From Sphingomonas sp. PP-F2F-A104-K0414 (GTDB lineage Bacteria; Pseudomonadota; Alphaproteobacteria; Sphingomonadales; Sphingomonadaceae): 64,000 bases of DNA. Where the stretch lies: positions 480,109 through 544,108 of the forward strand of contig NZ_SLYD01000005.1 in the NCBI RefSeq assembly GCF_004340945.1, written 5' to 3'. Below the pieces are notes generated by a model, which was not told the DNA's origin, did not search any database, and worked only from the letters and a program-made list of their open reading frames with translations. Below are positions 55,045 through 63,408 of this stretch, in pieces. Made by a program: the position numbers and the translations under genes. The stretch's first letter is position 1; each line of letters begins with the position of its first letter.

Positions 55045-55967
55045 TCCTCCGCCTGATCGCGCTGGCGATCGTCGAACTGCTGATCCTGACGGCGTGCCAG
55101 ATATTCGGCGTCGCGGTCGGCTGGGGCCTCGCTGCGCACGCCGTGGTGAGCGCGTTCGGGTTCGGCGTGTGGCTTCGCGGTGGCACTGCGACCGGCTTTG
55201 CGGCGGCGATGCTTGGTGTGCTCGGGCCGTTCGGACTGCTCGTCGCGCTCCTCCTCGCCGGGTCGCTTGGGCGTTTATCGCGGTCCACCACGCAGCGGAG
55301 CGACGACGCCATGTTCGGCCCGGTTGCCGGCGGGTCCGCGCAGCGCGGCGCGCGTCTCGCGGTCGCGCGGATGCTCGATGGACGGGTGCATCATGCGACC
55401 CCCGACACGCTGAGTTCGCTGGTGACGATCATGCGGCACGGTGCGGTCGCCGAGCGACGGCGGGCGCTGGAGACTGTGGTGCGATCGTTCGAGCCGGCGC
55501 TGTCACCGCTCATCGCGCTGGCGCTTACCGACGGCGACCAGACGATCCGCGCGCTGGCCGCCGCCGCGTCGTCGCGGGTCGCGGAGAACCTGGTGCTGGC
55601 GCGTGTGCGGCTGTCGGCGCGGGTTGCCGAGGGCGACGATCCGGATGCCGCGCTCAGCCTGGCCACGCTGCTCGGCGATCATGCCCGCTCGGACGTGCTG
55701 CTGTCCGATTCGCAACGCCGCCACCTTCGCGAAGACGCGGTCGCGACGATGGTGGCTTCGGTAGCGTCCGGGGCGAATGACCCGCGATCGGAAACGCGCG
55801 ATGCGTTGATGATCGAGGCATTTTGGGCCGTGAGCGATTACGACGCGATCGACCGGATGGCGACCATGATCGAGGCATCGTCGGAGCGGGACGACGCTCC
55901 CGTCGACGGTAGCGACCGCGGCGCGACGACGCTGGCGACATGGTGGCTGACGGGAGCCGCGGCGTGA
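55041..55967 (+). CDS. pelE: PelE-like protein
   Basis: A 308-residue protein with two N-terminal membrane helices (residues 5-75; LALAIVELLILTACQIFGVAV and TGFAAAMLGVLGPFGLLVALLLAG) and an all-helical cytosolic part of HEAT/TPR type (TLSSLVTIMRHGAVAERRRALETVVRSFEPALSPLIALALTDGD). PelE has the same plan of two helices plus helical repeats and sits next to PelD in the inner-membrane complex. The call rests on this plan and on the gene order pelD-pelE-pelF. ATGA overlap with pelD and GTGA overlap with pelF. Confidence 0.75.
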   Translation: MILRLIALAIVELLILTACQIFGVAVGWGLAAHAVVSAFGFGVWLRGGTATGFAAAMLGVLGPFGLLVALLLAGSLGRLSRSTTQRSDDAMFGPVAGGSAQRGARLAVARMLDGRVHHATPDTLSSLVTIMRHGAVAERRRALETVVRSFEPALSPLIALALTDGDQTIRALAAAASSRVAENLVLARVRLSARVAEGDDPDAALSLATLLGDHARSDVLLSDSQRRHLREDAVATMVASVASGANDPRSETRDALMIEAFWAVSDYDAIDRMATMIEASSERDDAPVDGSDRGATTLATWWLTGAAA

Positions 55968-57478
55968 TCGCGCTGTCGGCCCTGGCCCCCGACCGGTCCC
56001 GGTCCGCGTCGCGCGACATCCCCGAGGCGGACATCTGCCTGATCGTCGAGGGTGCGTATCCCTATGTGATCGGCGGCGTGTCCGGCTGGCTGCAGGATCT
56101 GATCACGCATCTGCCCGACGTCCGGTTCGTGATCGTCGCGATCAAGCCCGGCGCGGATATGCTGCCGTTCCAGCTGACCCCGCCGCCCAACGTCGTCGGG
56201 ATCGTCGAGATCGGCCTCGCGCCCGCGCCCGCCGTGCCGCGTGCGATCCCCGATCGGATCGCGGTACCGATCGCCGATGCGCTGGTCGCGTTCGTCGCGA
56301 CCGGCGGCGCGGACCGGCTCGCGACGCTGATCGACCTGATCGGCGGCAACGCCCGGCCGCTGGCGCCCGGCGACATCCTATCGCACCCAGCCGTCTTCGC
56401 GCGGCTCAGGCGGCATTACCAAGCGATGTTGCCCAAGGCATCGTTCCACCATTATTTCTGGGCGATGCGCGTTTTGCTGGGCGGGCTGCTCGCGGTGCTG
56501 ACCACGCCCCTGCCGCAGGCGAAGGCGTATCACACGATCTCGACCGGGTTCGCCGGGCTGCTGGCGGCCCGCGCCGCGCGCGAGACCGGACGTCCGGCGT
56601 TCATCACCGAGCATGGCATCTACCTGCTCGAACGCCAGATCGAGGTGATGATGGCGGACTGGATCGGCGACCAGGTCGATACCGGGCTCGAACTCGAACG
56701 CAGCGTCCGCGATCTGCGCGATCTGTGGGTGCGCGCGTTCACCAGCTATGCGACAGCCTGTTACGACAGCTGCGATCCGATCGTCGCGCTGTACGGTGAG
56801 AACACCGCGGTCCAACGCCGCCTGGGCGCCGCCGCGGACCGGGTCCGCGTAATCCCCAACGGCATCGACTCGAAGCGGTTCGCAAGCCTCCCGGATCAGC
56901 GCGATCCGGCGCATCCGCTGGTCGCGCTGCTCGGCCGGGTGGTACCGATCAAGGATGTGAAGACGTACATCCGCGCCGCCGCGATCGCGCATGCCGAACG
57001 CCCCGACCTGCGCTTCGTCGTGCTCGGCCCCGAGGACGAGGACCCCGAATATGCTGCCGAATGTACCCGGCTGGTCGAGGATCTCGCGCTGGGTGCGGTG
57101 TTCCGCTTTGCCGGCCGCGTGCGGATCGAGGACTGGATGGCGAGGATCGACCTGCTCGTGCTGACCAGCCTGTCCGAAGCGCAGCCGCTGGTGATCCTCG
57201 AGGGCGGCGCGTGCGGCATCCCGGTGGTCGCGCCCGACGTCGGCAGCTGCCGCGAGATGATCGAGGGCCGCGGCGGCACGGACTCGGGACATGGCGGGAT
57301 CGTCACGCCGCTGGTCAACCCGGCCGCGACCGCCGCGGGCATCCTGGCGATCGCCGGCGATCCCGCGCTGCGGACGGCCATGGGCGAGACGATGCGCGAA
57401 CGGGTGCGGCGCGATTACGATCACGACACGATTATCGGCGCCTATGCCGCGTTATACGGGTCGCTGATGGCGGCATAG
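55964..57478 (+). CDS. pelF: PelF family glycosyltransferase (GT4)
   Basis: A 504-residue cytoplasmic glycosyltransferase. The N-terminal PelF signature EADICLIVEGAYPYVIGG VSGWLQDLI is present, followed by ITEHGIYLLERQIE, and the C-terminal GT4 domain shows VIPNGIDSKRF, LGRVVPIKDVKTYI, and the E-x7-E catalytic pair in SEAQPLVILEGGACGIPVVAPDVGS. In P. aeruginosa PelF makes the partly de-N-acetylated GalNAc/GlcNAc chain from UDP-sugars. GTG at 55964 overlaps the pelE stop. It is the last gene of the operon, and is followed by the inverted repeats at 57522-57758. Confidence 0.93.
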   Translation: MIALSALAPDRSRSASRDIPEADICLIVEGAYPYVIGGVSGWLQDLITHLPDVRFVIVAIKPGADMLPFQLTPPPNVVGIVEIGLAPAPAVPRAIPDRIAVPIADALVAFVATGGADRLATLIDLIGGNARPLAPGDILSHPAVFARLRRHYQAMLPKASFHHYFWAMRVLLGGLLAVLTTPLPQAKAYHTISTGFAGLLAARAARETGRPAFITEHGIYLLERQIEVMMADWIGDQVDTGLELERSVRDLRDLWVRAFTSYATACYDSCDPIVALYGENTAVQRRLGAAADRVRVIPNGIDSKRFASLPDQRDPAHPLVALLGRVVPIKDVKTYIRAAAIAHAERPDLRFVVLGPEDEDPEYAAECTRLVEDLALGAVFRFAGRVRIEDWMARIDLLVLTSLSEAQPLVILEGGACGIPVVAPDVGSCREMIEGRGGTDSGHGGIVTPLVNPAATAAGILAIAGDPALRTAMGETMRERVRRDYDHDTIIGAYAALYGSLMAA

Positions 57479-57521
57479 ATGGCCGGCTCCGAACCCGGTT
57501 CACGAGCGCTCAAGCCGCATG

Positions 57522-57647
57522 ATCCTCCCCCGCCAGGGGGAGGTGGCTGACGCCTTTGCCAGACGGAGGGGGAGGAAACGATGACGCGCGGTCCGTGTCC
57601 GCCCCCTCCGTCGCCTTCGGCGCCACCTCTCCGTGCCGGGGGAGGAT
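57522..57647. repeat. Long imperfect inverted repeat (sphingomonad-type intergenic element)
   Basis: An element of about 125 bases whose two halves pair: CCTCCCCCGCCAGGGGGAGG and GGTGGC..GACGGAGGGGG on the left against CCCCCTCCGTC..GCCACCTC and GCCGGGGGAGGAT on the right. The layout resembles dispersed repetitive elements that I recall from sphingomonad genomes. It stands between two convergent operons and may act as a bidirectional terminator. Confidence 0.65.
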
Positions 57648-57674
57648 TGCGGGCGTGCGGGGCTGGCGCCCCTC

Positions 57675-57758
57675 CCGTCATCCTGACGAAAGTCAGGACC
57701 CAGGGTTACAGGTGTTGTTCCCTTTAGCTCGGGGTCCTGACTTTCGTCAGGATGACGG
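57675..57758. repeat. Perfect 27-bp inverted repeat, 30-base loop
   Basis: The arms at 57675-57701 and 57732-57758 are exact reverse complements (left arm begins CCGTCATCCTGACGAAAGTC). Each arm also contains the internal palindrome-like CCTGACGAAAGTCAGG. It lies 18 bases past the tolC-type stop and after pelF, so it can end both convergent operons. Such CATCCTGACGAAAGTCAGG elements also look like dispersed repeats of this bacterial group. Confidence 0.8.
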
Positions 57759-57776
57759 AGGATGTCGCGCGGCGGC

Positions 57777-59372
57777 TCAGGCCCCGCCGGTCACGACCGC
57801 GTCGCTCAGGTCGGCGCTTGCCGGGGTCGCCAGTACGGGGATCGTTGCGATCGGGAGGGTGGCGCCGAGCGGGCCGGGCAAGGCCTCGACGATCGCAGGG
57901 CGTATCCGCGTATCGGTGGCGGGGGCGACGATCGGCGCGGCACGCGTGCGGCTGCTCGGCACCTGCGCGCGATCGACCGGCGCGAGGATCGGGTCGAACG
58001 GGCCGAACGTCTGCGCGCGCACCCGCCGCGTGTTGCGCGCGGGATCATAGGCCGGCACGCCTTGGTCGATCGCTGCCGCCTGGAGCCGGCCGAGCGTCGC
58101 CAGCAGACGCGCTTCCGCGGCATAGGCGCCGTAGGTCGCGTTGACGAAGACGAGTTGCGCGGTGAGCAGGCGCTGTTCGGAATCAAGCACCTCGAAATTC
58201 GAGCGAAAGCCTTCCGCAAACCCGCGCTGGACACCGGTGAGCGCGGACTCCGCCGCCTCGGTCGCGCGCTGCCCCGCGGTCATTTGCTCGCCGCCCGCGA
58301 CCGCCTGATTCCAAGCGTTCTGCGCATTGGCGAGCGCCGTGCGCCGTGCGGTCTCGACCTCGAACCCGAGCTGCTGGCGTTCGGCGACGGCAGCGCGGAC
58401 GCGCGATCCGATCACGCCGCCGCTCAGCAGTGGCATCGTCAGCGTCACTGCGCCACTCGCCTGCGCGCCCAGATCACGCACCTGATAGGTATAGGGGCTG
58501 GCATAGCCATAGCTGCCCGACAGCGCGACGATCGGTGCGCGCTCGGCGCGTTGCGCGGCGATCCGCGCGTCGCCCGCCTTGGTCGCGAGAATCGCCTGCC
58601 ACAGCGTCGGGCTCTCCTTCTCGACGATCGCGAACGCGGCATCGAGCGAGTTGGGCAGCCCCGGCAGCGTCGGCGGCGCCAACAGCGTGCCGGGATTGCG
58701 CCCAACCACCGCGGCGAACCGGCCGCGGCTCGCTTGGAGATTGACCGTCGCCTGCGCCAGTTGAGCGCGGATGATCTCGCGTTGCGCCTGTGCCTGCGCG
58801 ATGTCGGTGCGGGTGAGGTCGCCGCCGCGTTCGCGCGCGATCGCCTGCGTCACCTGCCGGCCGTAGGACTCGAGCGAGCGTTGCTGGATCGCCACCAACG
58901 CCTGATCGCGGCGGACCGATACGAACGCGTCGACGACCTCGTACAGGATCGCGTTTTCCGCCTCGCGCAGCCGCTCACGGCCGGCGAGCACGGTCGCCTC
59001 GGCGGCCGAGACCTGCGCCGCGGTGCGCCCGCCGTTGAGCAGGATCTGCGACGCGGTGAGCGTAGCCCCCATCGTCCGCCCGCGCGCGACCGCGAAATCG
59101 CCGAGCAGCCCGCGCTGATCCTGCGACTGGTATTGCAGCGTCATGTTAACGCCCGCGGTCAGCCGGTAGGCCGCGCCGGCCTGGACGATCTGCTCGTCGA
59201 GCGCGCGGAGCTGTGCCCGCTGCCCCTCCAGCGACGGATTGGTGCGATAGGCGTCGGCGATCGCCTGTCCCAGCGTTTCGGGTGCAGCGACCTGCGTTTC
59301 CGGCGCCGTCTGCGCGACCGCCGGCGTTGCGACCAGCAGTGCGGCGGCGAAGCGGATCATGTCAGCGTTCAT
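57777..59372 (-). CDS. TolC-family outer-membrane protein of a type I secretion system
   Basis: A 531-residue outer-membrane efflux protein. Signal peptide ends TPAVAQT; the two OEP repeats start with TLGQAIADAYRTNPSLEGQRAQLRALDEQIVQAGAAY and SPTLWQAILATKAGDARIAAQRAERAPIVALSGSYGYA. Long amphipathic helices and short strand segments fit the TolC trimer. It ends with a Pro/Thr-rich periplasmic tail. The start ATG overlaps the HlyD gene by 11 bases, so it is the third gene of a three-gene exporter operon read leftward. It should form the outer channel for the RTX deacetylase. Confidence 0.92.
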   Translation of the reverse strand: MNADMIRFAAALLVATPAVAQTAPETQVAAPETLGQAIADAYRTNPSLEGQRAQLRALDEQIVQAGAAYRLTAGVNMTLQYQSQDQRGLLGDFAVARGRTMGATLTASQILLNGGRTAAQVSAAEATVLAGRERLREAENAILYEVVDAFVSVRRDQALVAIQQRSLESYGRQVTQAIARERGGDLTRTDIAQAQAQREIIRAQLAQATVNLQASRGRFAAVVGRNPGTLLAPPTLPGLPNSLDAAFAIVEKESPTLWQAILATKAGDARIAAQRAERAPIVALSGSYGYASPYTYQVRDLGAQASGAVTLTMPLLSGGVIGSRVRAAVAERQQLGFEVETARRTALANAQNAWNQAVAGGEQMTAGQRATEAAESALTGVQRGFAEGFRSNFEVLDSEQRLLTAQLVFVNATYGAYAAEARLLATLGRLQAAAIDQGVPAYDPARNTRRVRAQTFGPFDPILAPVDRAQVPSSRTRAAPIVAPATDTRIRPAIVEALPGPLGATLPIATIPVLATPASADLSDAVVTGGA

Positions 59373-60735
59373 GGAGCGACCTGGAAAAGGCTTCGGTCAA
59401 CGGATCGAGCAGATAGTCGAGCGCAGTGCGTGAGCGCAGCTTGACCAGCACGGTGACGGGGACGCCTGCGCGGATCCCGGTGTCGCGCCCCCGCACCGCC
59501 TCGATCTTGGCGATCTGGTCGCGCGGCACGGTGATCTCCGCGCTGAAATAGCTGTGGCCGGTCTGCTCGTCGCGCAGTGAGTCGGCGGACACGGTGCGGA
59601 CCGTACCGAGCAGGATCGGCAGGTCGCGTTCGTGCAACGACAGGAACTTCACCTCGGCCTCGCGCCCCGCAAACACGCCGTCGATATCGCTCGGCGAGAA
59701 GTTCGCGCGCACCACTAAAGGCGCGGCGTCGGGGACGATGTCGAGGATCGCCTGCCCCGGCTGGATCACGCCGCCGACCGAGAAGACGCGCAGCCCGACC
59801 ACGCGGCCGGTGACCGGCGCGCGGATGATCGTCCGCGCCAACTGCTCGCGGGCGGCGGCGAGTTTCGGCATGACCTCGTTCAGCTGGAACTGCGTGTCGC
59901 GGAGCAGCGTGGCGCTGTCCTCGATATATTTGCGGCGCGTCTGGACGCCCTCCGCGCGGGTTTGGCCGATCTGTTCGCGCGCTGCGGCCGAGCGCGAGAC
60001 ATAGTCGGCGTCGGTGCCTTCGAGCTGCTGGATCGAGCGTTCGATCGCGCGCACGGTATTGCGCGAGACATAGCCCTGGTCGGCGAGCGTGCGCGTGCTC
60101 TCGAGCTGCTGGCGGAGCGAGGCGCGCTGGCGGGCGGTCGCCTGCGCCTGTGCGTTGAACCCGGTGGTCTGCTGCGCGACGGTCGCCGCCTGCTGGCGGA
60201 GCACCGCGCCGTTCGCCGCCAGCGCTGCCGAGCGCGCGGTGCGTTGTGCGATCTGGAGCGACTTCGCCCGCTTGACGAGGCGGCGGTCGTCGCCTTGCGC
60301 GGAGGCGAACTCGGCGGGCCAGACGATCGCGCCGCCGCGAACATCCGCCTCCAGCCGCGCGCGTTGTGCCTGGAGATCGATCACGCTCGCCGCCAGCGCG
60401 CGTTCGCTCGCCGTCACTTCCGTGCCTTCGAGCCGGAACAGGATGTCGCCGGCGCGGACGTGCTGGCCGTCGCGCGCGGCCATCGCCGCGACGATCCCGC
60501 CCTCGCGGTGCTGGACGGTCTGCCGATTGCCCGCGACGACCACCTGCCCCTCGCCCGCCGCCGCGGCATCGAGCCGCGCGAACGCCGCCCAGCCAAGCCC
60601 GACGACGAAGAACAGGATCGCGACGATCCCGCCGACGAGGATCGCGTGACGAGGCGAGTCATCGAGGCGGAGGCGATCGGCGAGGCTCGCGCCGCCCGCA
60701 GAAGGAACCGGGCTCGCCAGTTCGGCGGGAATCAT
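59362..60735 (-). CDS. HlyD-family periplasmic adaptor of the type I secretion system
   Basis: A 457-residue membrane fusion protein with one inner-membrane helix (HAILVGGIVAILFFVVGLGWAAF, about 30-52), a barrel-sandwich/lipoyl region (GEGQVVVAGNRQTVQHREGGIVAAMAARDGQHVRAGDIL), a long coiled coil (about 110-280) and the C-terminal HlyD signature (LVVRANFSPSDIDGVFAGREAEVKF). It links the ABC exporter to the TolC-type channel. The ATG overlaps the exporter stop by 4 bases. Confidence 0.93.
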   Translation of the reverse strand: MIPAELASPVPSAGGASLADRLRLDDSPRHAILVGGIVAILFFVVGLGWAAFARLDAAAAGEGQVVVAGNRQTVQHREGGIVAAMAARDGQHVRAGDILFRLEGTEVTASERALAASVIDLQAQRARLEADVRGGAIVWPAEFASAQGDDRRLVKRAKSLQIAQRTARSAALAANGAVLRQQAATVAQQTTGFNAQAQATARQRASLRQQLESTRTLADQGYVSRNTVRAIERSIQQLEGTDADYVSRSAAAREQIGQTRAEGVQTRRKYIEDSATLLRDTQFQLNEVMPKLAAAREQLARTIIRAPVTGRVVGLRVFSVGGVIQPGQAILDIVPDAAPLVVRANFSPSDIDGVFAGREAEVKFLSLHERDLPILLGTVRTVSADSLRDEQTGHSYFSAEITVPRDQIAKIEAVRGRDTGIRAGVPVTVLVKLRSRTALDYLLDPLTEAFSRSLHER

Positions 60736-62477
60736 CGTACGCCTCCCGCAGCGGCGACATGCGGTCGAACAACCTTGGCACGTTCGTCGAACAGCTGGAT
60801 CGTGCCGCCGCGCAGCACCATGATCTTGTCGACCGCCTGGAGCAGCCCGGTGCGGTGCGTCGAGACTATCACGGTCGCGCCGCGCGCGCGCAGTGCCGCG
60901 AGCGTCGTCACCAGCCGCGCCTCGCCATCGCTGTCGAGATGCGCGTTGGGCTCGTCGAGGAACAGGATCGTCGGCGTCCCGAACAGCGCGCGCGCCAGCG
61001 CAACCGACTGGTTCTGCCCCGCCGACAGCCCCGATCCGTCTGCCATGCTCAGCATCGTCGCATAGCCGTTGGGCAGCCCGAGGATCACCTCATGCGCGCC
61101 CGCCGCCCGCGCCGCCTCGACCACCGCGGCGTCGAGCTGATCGCTCTCGCCCGCCAGCACCGACTGGAACCGCGAGATGTTGGTGTGGACCGAGGTCGGG
61201 AACAGCGACGGCGATTGCGGCATGTACCCGACGTGACGGCCGAGCTGTTCGCGGTTCCAGTCGGCCAGGCTCGCGCCGTCGATCCGGACCTCGCCGGTGT
61301 CGGGCGACAGCGCCCCCGACAGCACGCGGAGCAGCGTCGACTTGCCCGCCCCGCTCGGGCCGACCAGCGCGACGATCTCGCCGGGTTCGATCGCGAAACT
61401 GATGTCCGACAGCAGCGCTCGGTCGGTCCCCTCGGCACGGACGGTGACGCCGCGCACGTCGATCCGGCCGACCGGCGTCGGCAGCGTGGTCGCATCGAGC
61501 GACGGCCCCGGCATCGCGCAGAACGCATCGAGATCGCGGTAGGCGTTGCGCGCGGCGGCGAGCGGCTTCATCGCGCCGAGGATCTGTTCGACCGGCTGGA
61601 GCGCGCGCCCGAGCAACAGTGACGCGGCAAAGATCGCCCCACCCGAGATATCCTGCCGGATCGCCAGCAGCGCCCCCAGCGCCAGCGCCAACGATTGGAG
61701 CAGCAGGCGGAGGAACTTGGTGATCGCGAGGAACTGCCCTGCGGTGCCGGCTAGCGCGGACTGGCGGCGAACGAGTTCGGCACGCTCGAGCAGGTGGCGG
61801 GTGATCAGCGCGTTGCGCATGCCCATCACTCGCACAACCTCCGATCCGTGGATCGACACGTCCTGTTCGCGTGTCGCCAACACCGCGCGCGCATGCGTGT
61901 CGCGCGCCGCGGCGGCGGTGACGCGGTCGCTAGCAATCGCGATCCCGCCAAGCAGCAGCGCACTGACCAGCGCCAGCACACCGATCCACGGATGGAGCAG
62001 GAACGCGATGCCGATATAGATCGGTGCCCAGGGCGCATCGAACAGCGCGATGATCGTCGGCCCGGTCAGCGTGCCGCGCACCGTATCGAAATCGCGCATC
62101 GCCTGGCTACGCTGGCCGATCGTCGCGCCATCGGTGCCAAGAATCCGCAGCAATATGCCCGGCGCGGCCTGACGTTCGAGCCGCGTGCTCGCGCGCAGCA
62201 GCAGCCGCATCCGCACCGCGTCGAGGATCGCGAACACGATCAGCGACAGCACCAGGATCAGCGTCAGCAACAGCAAGGTCGCACCGCCGCGCGTCGGCAC
62301 CACACGGTCGTACACCTGAAGCATGAAGATCGACGGGACGAGGTACAGGACGTTCACCAGCCCTGAGAACACCGCGGCGAAGACGAGATGGCGTCGACAC
62401 CCCCGAACGGCGTTGGCCAGGGCATTCTGGCGATGCCCGGACGTTGCCGTCGCAGGCGCGGAGAAGGACGTCGGCAT
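60732..62477 (-). CDS. Type I secretion ABC exporter (PrtD family permease/ATPase)
   Basis: A 581-residue half-transporter with an N-terminal membrane domain (about 30-310; HLVFAAVFSGLVNVLYLVPSIFMLQVYDRVVPTRGGATLLLLTLIL) of the PrtD type, lacking a peptidase domain, and a C-terminal ATPase with Walker A GPSGAGKST, signature LSAGQNQSVALARAL, Walker B ILFLDEPNAHLD and an H-loop His in STHR. PrtD-type exporters carry RTX proteins with C-terminal signals, such as the deacetylase at 45179. It is the first gene of the leftward exporter operon. Confidence 0.93.
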   Translation of the reverse strand: MPTSFSAPATATSGHRQNALANAVRGCRRHLVFAAVFSGLVNVLYLVPSIFMLQVYDRVVPTRGGATLLLLTLILVLSLIVFAILDAVRMRLLLRASTRLERQAAPGILLRILGTDGATIGQRSQAMRDFDTVRGTLTGPTIIALFDAPWAPIYIGIAFLLHPWIGVLALVSALLLGGIAIASDRVTAAAARDTHARAVLATREQDVSIHGSEVVRVMGMRNALITRHLLERAELVRRQSALAGTAGQFLAITKFLRLLLQSLALALGALLAIRQDISGGAIFAASLLLGRALQPVEQILGAMKPLAAARNAYRDLDAFCAMPGPSLDATTLPTPVGRIDVRGVTVRAEGTDRALLSDISFAIEPGEIVALVGPSGAGKSTLLRVLSGALSPDTGEVRIDGASLADWNREQLGRHVGYMPQSPSLFPTSVHTNISRFQSVLAGESDQLDAAVVEAARAAGAHEVILGLPNGYATMLSMADGSGLSAGQNQSVALARALFGTPTILFLDEPNAHLDSDGEARLVTTLAALRARGATVIVSTHRTGLLQAVDKIMVLRGGTIQLFDERAKVVRPHVAAAGGVR

Positions 62478-63408
62478 GCCGTCCGCTTAGCCGCCAAAGG
62501 TTAAACGAACGGTTTCGCAGGCACTTGCGATCGTCGGGGACACCCGACAAGCGGGTTGTCCGATAGCGGCAATTCGAGAAGATCCGAATGAACTGCCGCC
62601 ACACCGTTCTCGGTATGCCGCAGGCAATTACGGCTTTTCAATCGAGATATCATTACACTGGCGAACATATCTAAGGCCCCGTCTCGCTGATCGCCCCGGT
62701 GTTCGACTACCTCGCGTACAGCGACCACTGCATGTCGGAATAGCGAAGACAGCTTAAGACAAGAATCACTTCAAATACAACGGTCTAACACTTGGCCAAA
62801 CGTTGGCGAACGAAGCCCTCTAGTTCGCACTCCTTGCTAGTCCAGACATCTCGACGACGATCTTCCACAACACCGCGGATACCGATATCTCCATCAAGCT
62901 TAATCATTCGAGCGCTAAGCGCCATGCGAGCGCCGATCTGGTTGAGGTCCCCCCCTACCCGACCGCATGAACGAAGCGCCGGTTACGGTGAGCGCCGCTC
63001 GAAAGAAGCCAGTTTGGTTTCCACCAAAAGTTGGATTCGCCCCCTGCCCGTAGTCTGAACGAACGTCCGGTTACGGTGATCGCTGCTCGAAAACGGCCGG
63101 TCCGCTTTCCTGAAGAGTTTCGGATGCCGGCAGGCGTACGAAAGTCTTGGAAGCCCGAACCCGCGGGCCGCAGGCGATGCGCTATGGGGTTTTCGGTTTC
63201 CGGCCGGTCTTGGTGACCAGCGCCACGGCAGATGTAGGCGCGGGCTTGAAAGCAGACCGCCCGAATCCGGGTGAGCATGATGGGTTCGCCAGCGCGGACA
63301 GCGCGGCTTTGCTCGGTGTGGCCGCCCCTCTGATGGCTATCGGCGCAGGTAACATCGTCTCCGCAAGCACGAGCCCTGCGAGATAGATAACTCCTTGGCC
63401 GTGCCGGG
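62478..63408. other. Non-coding region with a direct repeat
   Basis: About 930 bases between the exporter operon and the transposase fragment. All open frames are short and lack motifs. It contains the exporter promoter on its left side and the direct repeats at 62968-63098. It may be the flank of an insertion event. Confidence 0.45.
62968..63098. repeat. Tandem-type direct repeat (two 43-base copies, 88 bases apart)
   Basis: The copies at 62968-63010 and 63056-63098 both begin TGAACGAA and share CCGGTTACGGTGA and GCTCGAAA, with only a few mismatches. The spacer is about 45 bases and not repeated. Two copies only, so not a CRISPR. Function unknown. Confidence 0.65.

Noticed and set aside
62968..63098. 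CRISPR array
   Set aside because: Only two imperfect repeat copies, repeats 43 bases long, no cas genes.
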